Assembly: GCA_016860785.1 (NCBI GenBank)
Contig: BOKC01000002.1
Location: forward strand, 1 to 64,000
Direction of reading: 5' to 3'
Source of the DNA: Patescibacteria group bacterium
GTDB taxonomy: Bacteria; Patescibacteriota; Minisyncoccia; Phycocordibacterales; BOKC01
DNA length: 64,000 bases
Shown: positions 8,039-15,304 of the stretch, piece by piece
How the letters are laid out: the number at the start of each line of letters is the position of its first letter
Position numbering within the stretch: the stretch's first letter is position 1
Made by a program: the position numbers and the translations under genes
The notes under the pieces: model-generated
What the model saw: the letters and a program-made list of their open reading frames with translations, nothing else
Told to the model about the DNA's origin: nothing
The model's database searches: none

Positions 8039-8077
8039 GGGCGTAGTATTGGGCTACGCCCGTCAGGGCTTTTTTTA
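8039..8077 (+). terminator. Terminator hairpins after SIMPL gene
   Basis: GGGCGTAG/CTACGCCC (8039-8061) overlaps a smaller GCCC-GTCA-GGGC stem followed by seven T residues (8071-8077 region), separating the SIMPL gene from secE. Confidence 0.7.
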
Positions 8078-8085
8078 AAGATTTT

Positions 8086-8268
8086 ATGAAGCGAGTATTA
8101 AATTATGTCAAAGATACCAAAGGCGAGTTGAAGCATGTCAGCTGGCCGACCAGACGACAAACTTTGGTTTTTACTCTCGTTGTTGTTGCTATCTCTTTTT
8201 TTGTCGCCTTGTTTTTAGGTCTATTTGATTATATTTTTGCCCAAATCATTGAATATCTTGTATTTTAG
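8086..8268 (+). CDS. secE: Preprotein translocase subunit SecE
   Basis: This 60-residue single-span SecE is the short bacterial form. The amphipathic helix with GELKHVSWPTRRQT is followed by a membrane span from about residue 27. It clamps SecY in the SecYEG channel. It is nine bases upstream of nusG, the conserved secE-nusG-rplK order. Confidence 0.95.
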   Translation: MKRVLNYVKDTKGELKHVSWPTRRQTLVFTLVVVAISFFVALFLGLFDYIFAQIIEYLVF

Positions 8269-8277
8269 TTATTAGTT

Positions 8278-8937
8278 ATGGATGAAAATAATCAGCAAAA
8301 TCAACCGAAGGAGGAGAATTCGGACGGCAAAATAGAGGTCTCTTCTGACACTCACGTTTTTGAAAAGGAAGTTGGTGATTCCCAACTTTCTTCGGTCAAG
8401 CAAAAAATTTCCGAGGGACGGAATTGGTATGTTATTCATACTTATGCTGGTTACGAAAATGCTGTTGCCCGAAATTTAAAACAAAGAATTGAGTCTTTGG
8501 GTATGGAAGATAAGATTTTTAATGTCATCGTGCCTACAGAGAAGAAAATAAAAATTAAGGGTGGAAAGAGGGTTGAAGAAGAAGAAAAAATTTATCCCGG
8601 CTATATTTTGGTTGAAATGGTTGTTACTGATGATTCTTGGTACGTGGTTAGAAATACCCCACGAGTTACCGGTTTTGTTGGTTCTGGAATTTATCCAGTG
8701 CCAATAGATAAAAAAGAGATAGACGAACTGTTCCAGAGAATGAGTAAAGATACCACTAAACATTCAATAAATTTGATGCAAAATGATGCGGTAGTAATTG
8801 TTGATGGTCCATTTAAAGATTTGGAAGGCAAAGTTTCTGAAATTGACGAAGTTCGAGGAAAAGTTAAAGTTTTGGTCTCAATGTTCGGCCGGGAAACACC
8901 GGTTGAGCTGGATTTCTTGCAAGTTAAGAGGATTTAA
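8278..8937 (+). CDS. nusG: Transcription termination/antitermination factor NusG
   Basis: The 219-residue NusG has an acidic N-terminal extension of about 45 residues. The NGN domain (WYVIHTYAGYENAVARNLKQR, then YPGYILVEMVVTDDSWYVVRNT and VTGFVGSG) and the C-terminal KOW domain (DGPFKDLEGKVSEIDEVRGKVKV) follow. It binds RNA polymerase and couples it to the ribosome or Rho. The extension is longer than in E. coli NusG. Confidence 0.97.
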   Translation: MDENNQQNQPKEENSDGKIEVSSDTHVFEKEVGDSQLSSVKQKISEGRNWYVIHTYAGYENAVARNLKQRIESLGMEDKIFNVIVPTEKKIKIKGGKRVEEEEKIYPGYILVEMVVTDDSWYVVRNTPRVTGFVGSGIYPVPIDKKEIDELFQRMSKDTTKHSINLMQNDAVVIVDGPFKDLEGKVSEIDEVRGKVKVLVSMFGRETPVELDFLQVKRI

Positions 8938-9051
8938 ATTCTCGTATTGTTAGATCTTTGGGGATCTCTAGAGTTTTTGAATCGGGCTGGACAGAAGTCT
9001 ATAAATAAGTAAGATAATAGCTCTAAATTTACGAAATAAGTTCCAAAAAGG

Positions 9052-9474
9052 ATGGCTAAAAAATTAGTTAAAAAAATAAAAGTTCAAGCGATGGGCGGGG
9101 CGGCAACACCAGCTCCTCCTCTGGGGCCAACTTTGGGCCAAGCAGGTATTAATATCGGTGAATTTGTTAAGCAGTTTAATGACAGGACTCAAGAAAAAAA
9201 AGGTCAGCTTATTCCAGCTGAAATTAGCGTCTATGAAGACCGAAGTTTTGATTTTGTTTTGAAAACTCCGCCGGCTTCGCGGCTTATTCTGAAAGCTATC
9301 GGTAAAGAAAAAGGGTCGGGAAAGAATTTGGTTTCCAAGGCCGGTACGATTTCGCGCGAGCAGATTAAAAAAATTGCTGAAGAAAAAATGACAGACCTCA
9401 ACGCAAATGATATTGAAGCCGCCGCAAAAATAATTGAAGGCACCGCGCGTTCAATGGGAGTAGAGGTAAAATAA
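9052..9474 (+). CDS. rplK: Ribosomal protein L11 (uL11)
   Basis: The 140-residue uL11 has the characteristic start [36 protein letters not shown], and the C-terminal rRNA-binding domain ([19 protein letters not shown]). It is 114 bases after nusG. In most bacteria rplA (uL1) would follow; here an inverted repeat and the oppositely oriented dcd gene follow, so uL1 is not in its usual place. Confidence 0.97.
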   Translation: MAKKLVKKIKVQAMGGAATPAPPLGPTLGQAGINIGEFVKQFNDRTQEKKGQLIPAEISVYEDRSFDFVLKTPPASRLILKAIGKEKGSGKNLVSKAGTISREQIKKIAEEKMTDLNANDIEAAAKIIEGTARSMGVEVK

Positions 9475-9481
9475 AAACATT

Positions 9482-9508
9482 TGACCTGTGACAAGTGACA
9501 TGTAACTA
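9482..9508. repeat. Degenerate TGAC-type tandem repeat
   Basis: TGACCTG-TGACAAG-TGACATG-TAACTA are four near-copies of a 7-base word, in the gap after rplK. It is one of several short tandem families in the window that differ in their core word. Confidence 0.6.
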
Positions 9509-9541
9509 GACCGAATTTCGCTTTGCGAAATTCGGTCTTTA
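9509..9541. terminator. Bidirectional terminator hairpin rplK/dcd
   Basis: A perfect stem AGACCGAATTTCGC-TTT-GCGAAATTCGGTCT sits between the converging rplK and dcd genes, followed by a short T run on the plus side. A TTAA-based tandem repeat (9541-9576) follows and supplies the last codons of dcd. Confidence 0.75.
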
Positions 9542-9563
9542 GTTAATTGTTAAAGGTTAACTG

Positions 9564-10220
9564 TCAATTGTTAATCTTATATTTTTCTTTCAGCTCTTTA
9601 ATCTCACCTTTTCTAATCATCTCAATCTCTTCTTCGTCTCGTTCCGATTTTTCTCCATGGTTTCTTATAAAACCTTCAATAATGTCTTTTTTATGATATC
9701 GGCTTTTTGTAATTTCAACTTTTTCATCAAGCCGGTCAAAAACAACTTGGCAAAACCTTTCTCCCGGGTAAAGCCGGACTGTTTGAGCTTGAGTATTATT
9801 CCTAACCGGCACCGCCAGCTGGCCTTCGTAGCCGGAATCAATGATACCAGTCAAATCAACCGAAAGACCTTTTCGATTAACTGAAGAGCGCGGGTAAAGA
9901 ACGGCCATTAAATCAGCCGGCACTTTTATTGATTCCAAAGTTGAAACCAAAATATGTTCGCCGGGCAGAAGTTCAAAGAACTGGCCTTTTTCCAATTCTA
10001 CCGTGTCAAAATACTGCGGCCGATTTTTGGCAAAATGATCAATGTTGACGGCCTCTCGGCCTCTTTCAGTCAGCCGCCAAATTTTTGGAATTAAAAAAGT
10101 AAATCCCAGCCGAAGATCAACAGCGTGGGCTTGCAGCTGGAACTGGTCAAGCTCCGGCTTGAAGCCGATCTCGCCCTTTTCAATTCTCTCTAAAATTTGT
10201 TTTTTTGTGATTATAGCCAT
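9564..10220 (-). CDS. dcd: dCTP deaminase
   Basis: The 218-residue enzyme of the dCTP deaminase/dUTPase fold converts dCTP to dUTP, the entry to dTMP synthesis. The conserved core is YPRSSVNRKGLSVDLTGIID, then SGYEGQLAVPVRNNT and YPGERFCQVVF. The last residues (KINN) are encoded by a TTAACAATT-type tandem repeat that overlaps the stop codon. It lies with folA, thyA, a deaminase and tmk in a thymidylate cluster. Confidence 0.93.
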   Translation of the reverse strand: MAIITKKQILERIEKGEIGFKPELDQFQLQAHAVDLRLGFTFLIPKIWRLTERGREAVNIDHFAKNRPQYFDTVELEKGQFFELLPGEHILVSTLESIKVPADLMAVLYPRSSVNRKGLSVDLTGIIDSGYEGQLAVPVRNNTQAQTVRLYPGERFCQVVFDRLDEKVEITKSRYHKKDIIEGFIRNHGEKSERDEEEIEMIRKGEIKELKEKYKINN

Positions 10221-10261
10221 GATTATTCCGCTGATTGGTCGCTGATTCTTTTCGGCGTTCT

Positions 10262-10789
10262 TCAGTGGTGTATTTTAGGTTCAGCGTGTTTCAGCAGTTT
10301 AACATCATATTCTAGCACAACCGTATTCGGGCCGATTTGTTGGTGTAAAGCCAAGCAAATTTTCAAATCAATTTTTTTATTAAACAACCGCACTCCTTCT
10401 CCAAAAATTACATTTTCTATTGTTAAAATTAGTTTGTCTACCAGTCCAGCTTCGGCAAAAAGGGTGTAAATGGAAGATCCCCCGCAAATGGCGACTTCTT
10501 CCACCCCTTCTTTCTTTAGGCGATTTAAAAGATCTTTTGGAGATTCTGAAGTTGTTTCTACGCCTTCGTATTTTTTAGATCTTGAATAAATAATGTTGCG
10601 TCGGCCGGGTAAGGGTTTTCCACCAAAAGTTTCAAAAGTCGTAGAGCCCATAATCATCACTCCGGTTTTTTTTGTTCGCTCTCGGAAAAAAGCTGTGTCT
10701 TCCTTGCTTGTCCATTTTGTGGACGACTCGGTGTTATTTTTTGCTATGAAGCCGTCAACAGACAGCGCTGCGATAATGTATGTTTTCAT
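10262..10789 (-). CDS. folA: Dihydrofolate reductase
   Basis: The 175-residue DHFR-fold protein (FolA/RibD-C superfamily) starts IIAALSVDGFIAKN. MGSTTFETFGGKPLPGRRNIIYSR (NADPH-binding arginines) and VAICGGSSIYTLFAEAGLVDKL follow. It recycles the dihydrofolate made by ThyA, encoded just upstream on the same strand. The gene pair is interrupted by a GIY-YIG cassette whose left inverted repeat overlaps the folA start codon. The protein is more RibD-like than E. coli FolA, so specificity is inferred partly from context. Confidence 0.85.
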   Translation of the reverse strand: MKTYIIAALSVDGFIAKNNTESSTKWTSKEDTAFFRERTKKTGVMIMGSTTFETFGGKPLPGRRNIIYSRSKKYEGVETTSESPKDLLNRLKKEGVEEVAICGGSSIYTLFAEAGLVDKLILTIENVIFGEGVRLFNKKIDLKICLALHQQIGPNTVVLEYDVKLLKHAEPKIHH

Positions 10790-11046
10790 CCCGTACGAAG
10801 TAGGAAACGTTTTAACCTTGATTTAAGGTAACGCTTACCTCTTCCTGATTTAAGATATAATTCTCTCGACCTCGCATCTTCTTTATTTAAACATGCTTCA
10901 TAATAAATAAGCTCGTAAGGACCACGATTTTTGGTGTATGACGATTTTCCATCGTTATGTTCTTTAAAACGTTTCCGTAAGTCACTCGTGTACCCGGTGT
11001 ATAATCTCTTGTTTTGATGACTCTGTAATACGTATGTATAGTACAT
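10786..11046 (-). CDS. GIY-YIG nuclease superfamily protein
   Basis: This 86-residue single-domain protein is of the UPF0213/YhbQ type. It has TYVLQSHQNKRLYTGYTSDL (the GIY and YIG strands), the arginine in LRKRFKEH, and the glutamate-containing LIYYEACLNKEDARSRELYLK. The catalytic residues of the family appear present. It sits between perfect 16-bp inverted repeats and splits the folA-thyA pair. Its stop overlaps the folA start by a few bases. A DNA-processing or mobility role is possible; standalone members of this family have no clear function. Confidence 0.88.
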   Translation of the reverse strand: MYYTYVLQSHQNKRLYTGYTSDLRKRFKEHNDGKSSYTKNRGPYELIYYEACLNKEDARSRELYLKSGRGKRYLKSRLKRFLLRTG

Positions 11047-11066
11047 ATAATACTTCGTACGGGATG
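10787..11066. mobile_element. Putative GIY-YIG gene cassette with 16-bp inverted ends
   Basis: The ends CATCCCGTACGAAGTA (10787-10802) and TACTTCGTACGGGATG (11051-11066) are exact reverse complements. They enclose one GIY-YIG gene and almost nothing else. The unit separates folA from thyA, which are functionally paired. No target-site duplication is obvious. Whether it is mobile is an inference from the architecture. Confidence 0.5.
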
Positions 11067-11068
11067 TA

Positions 11069-11905
11069 TTAAAGCGCGATTTTTAACCCCTCAATTTTTT
11101 CCATCGGATTATACTGGTTTTTTAATTGTTCTGTAATTTCATTTATTAAATCCGCGTCTCTTTTTTCTGCGCGCTCAAATGTCTTTTCCGGCAGAGCTAA
11201 TTTAATCGGCGGGTGGTCATTTGTTCTTTTTATCATTTCTTCTGCCGCCGGATAGTGGTTCTCGTAAATATGAGCGTTTGAAATTGAGTGGGAATATGTT
11301 CCGACTCCGACTCCAAGCTTTTGCGCCAAAACGTATTGCAAAAAACAAAATCCAGTGACATCAAAAGGAAATCCTAAAACCATATCGTTTGAACGGACAA
11401 TGTTATGCAAATGAAGTTTGCCCCCGATGATATTTACCGTGAAAGTGTAAGGGCATGGCACGTTGGCTTTTTTGAAAGTTGAGAGGCCGTCTTGGCCCGG
11501 GTCCCAAGCGATGACAACTCCATGTCGGGAGCTTGGCTCTTTCTCTAAAAGTTCAATGAGTTTGCCGATTTGGTCTCGGCCGAAATGTTTGCGCCAGCGA
11601 TAACCGTAAGCGACAGTCACAACGTCGTTTGGGTTGGTGAAGACGTCCCAAATTTTTGTGAAATCGCGTAAAAGTTCCTCCGGCTTTCTGGAGCCAGAGA
11701 GAAACCAGACTTGTTCTGCAATGGGAGCAATAACGGGAATTTTTCGAAGAGTTAAAAGCGGAAAACCGTCATACTCTGGATTAATTTGGAAGTGCATGCC
11801 AGGAAGAGCTTTGGTGTGGAGTTTGGTTCGCTCGGAATATTCTTCAATACCGCTCTCCATGAGAGCTCTAAGCATTTCTTTGTAGATTTGGTCAAACTTT
11901 GTCAT
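11069..11905 (-). CDS. thyA: Thymidylate synthase
   Basis: The 278-residue ThyA converts dUMP and methylene-THF to dTMP and DHF. The catalytic cysteine lies in KANVPCPYTFTVN. The other family segments are AYGYRWRKHFGRDQ, RHGVVIAWDP, HNIVRSNDMVLGFPFDVTG and YSHSISNAHIYENH. I start at the ATG at 11905 (MTKFDQIYKEML). The ATG at 11938 would run into the divergent promoter. The -10 box TATAAT on the minus strand (11918-11923) ends 12 nt before this start. Confidence 0.95.
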   Translation of the reverse strand: MTKFDQIYKEMLRALMESGIEEYSERTKLHTKALPGMHFQINPEYDGFPLLTLRKIPVIAPIAEQVWFLSGSRKPEELLRDFTKIWDVFTNPNDVVTVAYGYRWRKHFGRDQIGKLIELLEKEPSSRHGVVIAWDPGQDGLSTFKKANVPCPYTFTVNIIGGKLHLHNIVRSNDMVLGFPFDVTGFCFLQYVLAQKLGVGVGTYSHSISNAHIYENHYPAAEEMIKRTNDHPPIKLALPEKTFERAEKRDADLINEITEQLKNQYNPMEKIEGLKIAL

Positions 11906-11917
11906 TAAGGTAGTGCC

Positions 11918-11927
11918 ATTATACAAT
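11918..11927. promoter_or_regulatory. Overlapping divergent -10 boxes
   Basis: TATAAT on the minus strand (11918-11923, for thyA) and TACAAT on the plus strand (11922-11927, for the deaminase) share two bases. The two promoters cannot be opened independently, which gives a simple means of co-regulating thyA and the deaminase. Confidence 0.5.
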
Positions 11928-11936
11928 AATCTAATC

Positions 11937-12446
11937 ATGATTGAGTACCCATACCTCCCGGAAGGCCGAAAGATTCTTTATGTTCCAGACAATAATCCTT
12001 TTATGAGGGCGGCGATGGAAGCGGCGCGGAATCTTTCAAGTGATTCAATGCAGCCAACTGGTGCGGTTATTGTTATTGAAGATTCTATTGTAGGGACAGG
12101 AGCCAATCAATCGCTTCTTAAGAATTCTAAACTCCAAAAATTTCATCGAGACGGTTTTTGTATTAGGAAATTTTTCAAAATAAAGTCTGGTACAAGATAC
12201 TGGCTTTGTCCCGGGTGCAGTGGATATGACAGTCATGCGGAGCCAAGAGCAATTCTAGATGCTAGAAAAACCAAAGAAGATATTTCTGGTGCCGATCTAT
12301 ATCTTTGGGGTCATTGGTGGTGTTGTAAGCCGTGCTGGGATAAAATGATTGAAGCAGGGATTAAAAATGTATTCCTTCTTGATGGTAGTGAAAAGCTTTT
12401 TAATTTTTCAACTCCAACTCATATTTTGGGTAGACAGTTTAAATAA
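11937..12446 (+). CDS. dCMP/cytidine deaminase family protein
   Basis: The 169-residue zinc deaminase has the signature SHAEPRAIL (zinc histidine and proton-shuttling glutamate) and CCKPCWDKMIEAGIKNVFLL (the two cysteine ligands). It starts with QPTGAVIVIEDSIVG, the first strand of the fold. By context (thyA, dcd, tmk) it is probably a deoxycytidylate deaminase supplying dUMP. Residues that bind dCTP/dTTP effectors cannot be judged. The ATG at 11937 is preferred over 11913, which precedes the -10 box. Confidence 0.82.
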   Translation: MIEYPYLPEGRKILYVPDNNPFMRAAMEAARNLSSDSMQPTGAVIVIEDSIVGTGANQSLLKNSKLQKFHRDGFCIRKFFKIKSGTRYWLCPGCSGYDSHAEPRAILDARKTKEDISGADLYLWGHWWCCKPCWDKMIEAGIKNVFLLDGSEKLFNFSTPTHILGRQFK

Positions 12447-12455
12447 AATAAAAAA

Positions 12456-13148
12456 ATGAAAACAGGAAAATTAATTGTTATAGACGGCATTGATGGGTCA
12501 GGGAAAGCGACCCAGACCAAATTTTTGGCCGATCGACTTAAAAGAGAGGGTTACAAAGTGAAGACGATTGATTTTCCGAGGTATTACGATAATTTTTTTG
12601 GTGCGCTTATTGGTGATTATTTGTCTGGTAAGTTTGGTGATTTTATTCAGACAGATCCGCAGGTTGCTTCGGTGCTTTATGCCGCCGACCGCTTTGAATC
12701 AAGTCAGCAAATCAGAAAATGGCTTGATGCTGGTTACGTTGTGATTTCGGACAGATATGTCAGTGCCAATCAAATTCATCAGGGTAGTAAAATTCGCTCC
12801 GCGACTAAGAGAAGAAAGTTTTTGTTATGGCTGGATAAAATGGAATTTGAAATTTTTAAAATCCCGCGACCGGATACGGTGATTTATTTGGATGTACCTT
12901 TTGAAGTCAGTAAAAAATGGCTGGAGAACAAAGTTACCAAAAGAAGCAAGAAATATTTAAACGGTAATCGTGATGTGGCCGAAGACAATTTACTTCACCT
13001 TAAAGATTCTCGAAATACCGCTCTTTATCTCCATAAAACAAATAAAAATTGGGAGAAAATTTCTTGTTGCAAGGGAAATATTTGCATGTCGCCAGAGGAC
13101 GTGCACCAAAAAGTTTTTGAAATTGTAAAGAAAAAATTGAAAATCTGA
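12456..13148 (+). CDS. tmk: Thymidylate kinase
   Basis: The 230-residue kinase phosphorylates dTMP to dTDP. It has the P-loop IDGIDGSGKATQT, the DFPRYYDNFFGALI substrate segment, the DR(Y/F) motif in VISDRYVSANQIHQG, and RPDTVIYLDVPFEVS. It follows the deaminase by 9 bases and completes the dCTP-to-dTTP route. It is slightly longer than the 205-215 residues usual for Tmk. Confidence 0.93.
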   Translation: MKTGKLIVIDGIDGSGKATQTKFLADRLKREGYKVKTIDFPRYYDNFFGALIGDYLSGKFGDFIQTDPQVASVLYAADRFESSQQIRKWLDAGYVVISDRYVSANQIHQGSKIRSATKRRKFLLWLDKMEFEIFKIPRPDTVIYLDVPFEVSKKWLENKVTKRSKKYLNGNRDVAEDNLLHLKDSRNTALYLHKTNKNWEKISCCKGNICMSPEDVHQKVFEIVKKKLKI

Positions 13149-13187
13149 AATATTTTTTTAGATCTAAATATATTGGATTGTAAAATA

Positions 13188-13221
13188 TAATCATTTCACG
13201 ACGGCCGTGCCGAAATGATTA
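13188..13221. repeat. ACGGCCGT-cored palindrome, copy 1 (imperfect)
   Basis: The arms TAATCATTTC and GAAATGATTA flank a core of ACGGCCGT with three mismatched positions beside it. It overlaps the stop codon of the minus-strand Cas2/PaaX-like gene. A perfect 40-bp member of the same family lies just upstream of that gene, and another is at 29226-29265. Confidence 0.7.
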
Positions 13222-13713
13222 CACAATATCTTCTTCCTTAACTTTAAAGAAATTTATATATTTTGAAATTTTTAAATCATTAATAAATTTCATAAATTCT
13301 TCAGGTAGTTGGGCAGGACCTATCCAGACACTCTGCTGTTTTTGTTTGAAGCCAAGAACCTTTAGTCCATCTCTTAATATATCTCTTTTTGACCTTAGGT
13401 ATTCAGGTATGTCATACATTACTATCATCTCCCCATTCTTTTTATTCTTAGACGCTTGAAATTTAATTTTATCTAATTCATTGATGTTATTTTTTAGCAC
13501 TGAATTTATCAGATTGCTGGATGACCAGCCGGTTTGAGTTTTTTTGACCAACCCCTTCTTTCTTAATCGAGTGAGTGTGTTTCTAATAGAAGCGCTAGGT
13601 TTGTTTTTGTATTGTTTATGTTTTCTTACAAGATCCTCAACATCTTTATAGGGGAGGGTCTTGTAAAGAAGTAGTTTAAGAATTAGTTCCGAAAATGAAC
13701 CTCTATAAATCAT
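13219..13713 (-). CDS. PaaX-like winged helix protein with Cas2-like C-terminus
   Basis: The 164-residue protein has an N-terminal winged helix (residues about 5-70, ending RNTLTRLRKKGLVKKTQTGW). The C-terminal ferredoxin-like domain is of the Cas2/PaaX-C type (EMIVMYDIPEYLRSKRDILRDGLKVLGFKQKQQSVWIGP): a conserved YDIP strand with aspartate and the QxSVW strand. There is no CRISPR array, cas1 or cas9 anywhere in the window, so it is not a working adaptation gene here. Automatic pipelines often call such CPR proteins Cas2. It is bracketed by two ACGGCCGT palindromes, which could be its binding sites or the ends of a unit it belongs to. Confidence 0.8.
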   Translation of the reverse strand: MIYRGSFSELILKLLLYKTLPYKDVEDLVRKHKQYKNKPSASIRNTLTRLRKKGLVKKTQTGWSSSNLINSVLKNNINELDKIKFQASKNKKNGEMIVMYDIPEYLRSKRDILRDGLKVLGFKQKQQSVWIGPAQLPEEFMKFINDLKISKYINFFKVKEEDIV

Positions 13714-13740
13714 ATTAGATGATTATAACAATTTGCCTTC

Positions 13741-13780
13741 TTATAATCAATCTACCACGGCCGTGGTAGATTGATTATAA
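13741..13780. repeat. ACGGCCGT-cored palindrome, copy 2 (perfect 40 bp)
   Basis: The sequence from 13741 to 13780 equals its own reverse complement, centred at 13760/13761, with arms TTATAATCAATCTACC and core ACGGCCGT. It is 27 bp upstream of the start of the Cas2/PaaX-like gene and 111 bp before glyA. A T-rich tract follows on the plus side. Confidence 0.85.
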
Positions 13781-13891
13781 AATTTTTTATTTTTATGGAT
13801 AAAAATCAAATTAAAATAAGTATTAAAAATATTTTTCATAAGACCAAATAAAATACCGATATTGGTTAAAAAATGTGATAGTGTATACGCT

Positions 13892-15145
13892 ATGAAAGAT
13901 AAGGAGATAGAAAAACTCATAAAAACTGAGGAAAAAAGGCAAAAAAACGTCATCAATCTTATCGCTTCGGAAAATTATGTTTCAAGCGATGTGCTGAAAG
14001 CTTTGGGCTCTGAACTTACCAATAAATATGCCGAGGGCTATTCTAAATATCGCTACTACGGGGGCAACGAAATTTCAGACAAGGTGGAAGATCTGGCTAA
14101 AAAGCGAGCTCTGAAATTATTTAAATTAAATCCTGCTAAATGGTCGGTAAATGTCCAGCCGCTTTCTGGCTCGCCGGCAAATGTCGCCGTTTACCTCGCG
14201 CTTGTTCCGGCGGGCGTCTCGCCTTCGCAGAACGCTTCGGCGGAGCAAGGAAAGATTATGGGAATGTCGCTCGACCACGGCGGCCATCTGACTCATGGCC
14301 ACAAGGTTTCAATTACCGGAAAAATTTGGAAGCAGGTTCCGTATGGTGTGGACAAGAATACCGAGACGATAAATTACGAAGAGTTGAAAAAAATCTCCAA
14401 AAAAGAAAAGCCGAGAATAATTGTCGCCGGCTTTACCGCTTACCCGCGAATTATTGATTGGAAAAAATTTAGAGAAATTGCGGATTCTGTGGTTTACCCT
14501 GAGCAAGGTCGAAGGGGCGCTTATTTAATGGTGGACATGTCTCACATTGCCGGACTCATTGCCGGCGGAGTTTATCCATCACCCTTTCCCTACGCCGATG
14601 TTGTAACAACGACTGTTCACAAAACTTTGCGTGGTCCGCGTTCGGCCATGATTTTTTCCAGAATTGACGAAAGAGAACTGAATAAAAAAATTGATAGAGC
14701 GGTTTTTCCGGGACTTCAGGGCGGTCCACATTTGAATCAAATCGCTTCGGTCGCCGTAGCTTTAGCAGAGGCGGATAAACCGGAATTTAAAAAATATACC
14801 AAACAAGTTGTTAAAAATGCCAAAGCACTCGCTCAAGAACTGCAGAAACTCGGCTGGCGAATAATTTCCGGTGGCACTGATTCACATTTACTTTTGGTTG
14901 ATGTCTGGAATAACGGAAACCTTTCGACTTCGCTCAGGGCAGGAGGAATTGGCGGCAAAGAAGCCAGTGATAAATTGGAAAAGGCCGGAATCATTGTTAA
15001 TAAAAATACTATTCCGTTTGATTCTCGTAGCCCAGTTGATCCGTCCGGGATCCGGCTTGGCACCGCGGCCGAGACAACTCGTGGTAAAAAGGAAAAAGAT
15101 TTCATAAAGATTGCTCAAAAAATAGATAAAATTTTAAGAAATTAA
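13892..15145 (+). CDS. glyA: Serine hydroxymethyltransferase
   Basis: The 417-residue PLP enzyme converts serine and THF to glycine and methylene-THF, the cofactor used by ThyA. Visible segments are NLIASENYVSSDVL, EGYSKYRYYGGNE, LVDMSHIAGL-type DMSHIAGLIAGG, the PLP-lysine motif TTVHKTLRGPRSAM, and GTAAETTRGKKEKDF. I start at the ATG at 13892; an alternative TTG at 13862 precedes a TATACG box. Two copies of a CCCTGAGCGAAGTCGAAGG-type repeat lie within the frame in opposite orientations (14497-14516 and 14920-14939). They add short, non-conserved peptides such as VYPEQGRRG near surface loops while leaving the motifs intact. Confidence 0.95.
   Translation: MKDKEIEKLIKTEEKRQKNVINLIASENYVSSDVLKALGSELTNKYAEGYSKYRYYGGNEISDKVEDLAKKRALKLFKLNPAKWSVNVQPLSGSPANVAVYLALVPAGVSPSQNASAEQGKIMGMSLDHGGHLTHGHKVSITGKIWKQVPYGVDKNTETINYEELKKISKKEKPRIIVAGFTAYPRIIDWKKFREIADSVVYPEQGRRGAYLMVDMSHIAGLIAGGVYPSPFPYADVVTTTVHKTLRGPRSAMIFSRIDERELNKKIDRAVFPGLQGGPHLNQIASVAVALAEADKPEFKKYTKQVVKNAKALAQELQKLGWRIISGGTDSHLLLVDVWNNGNLSTSLRAGGIGGKEASDKLEKAGIIVNKNTIPFDSRSPVDPSGIRLGTAAETTRGKKEKDFIKIAQKIDKILRN
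14497..14516 (+). repeat. CCCTGAGC-type repeat inside glyA (copy 1)
   Basis: CCCTGAGCAAGGTCGAAGGG is in frame inside glyA and encodes part of YPEQGRRG. It matches the inverted copy at 14920-14939 at 17 of 20 positions. Confidence 0.65.
14920..14939 (-). repeat. CCCTGAGC-type repeat inside glyA (copy 2)
   Basis: The minus strand reads CCCTGAGCGAAGTCGAAAGG. On the plus strand it encodes part of NLSTSLRAGG. Its orientation is opposite to copy 1, and the glyA frame is kept. Confidence 0.65.
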
Positions 15146-15148
15146 ATC

Positions 15149-15188
15149 AGGCCCCCGCTTCCTCGCCTTGGCGAGGAAGCGGGGGCCT
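15149..15188. terminator. Long GC-rich hairpin after glyA
   Basis: A perfect 18-bp stem (AGGCCCCCGCTTCCTCGC and its complement) with a CTTG loop starts 4 nt past the glyA stop. No T tract follows, so it may act as an mRNA 3'-end stabiliser rather than an intrinsic terminator. Confidence 0.6.
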
Positions 15189-15211
15189 AATCCATAATTC
15201 TCCACAACCTG

Positions 15212-15238
15212 TTGACAAAACAGTTTTTTTGCTATAAT
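15212..15238 (+). promoter_or_regulatory. Consensus sigma70 promoter for the 15305-16804 genes
   Basis: Exact TTGACA and TATAAT hexamers lie 15 nt apart (16 if the -35 is taken one base earlier). The predicted leader is about 60 nt and ends in AAGGAG before the start codon. This is the best promoter match in the window. Confidence 0.75.
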
Positions 15239-15304
15239 GGTAGCAGAATTACCAAAATACCAGCTCTTTGAGAGAGAGCACAGAGAAAAAACAAGGAGAC
15301 ACGC

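Noticed and set aside
8039-8077. tRNA-Trp remnant before secE (GGGCGTAG start)
   Set aside because: Only the first stem-like words fit. No anticodon or T arm can be drawn, and the segment makes a better terminator.
13219-13713. CRISPR system
   Set aside because: Only a Cas2/PaaX-like protein is present. No repeat-spacer array, cas1 or effector gene was seen on either strand.
15149-15188. Insertion sequence end after glyA
   Set aside because: The 18-bp perfect hairpin has no partner copy in the window and no transposase nearby; it is best read as a 3' hairpin.
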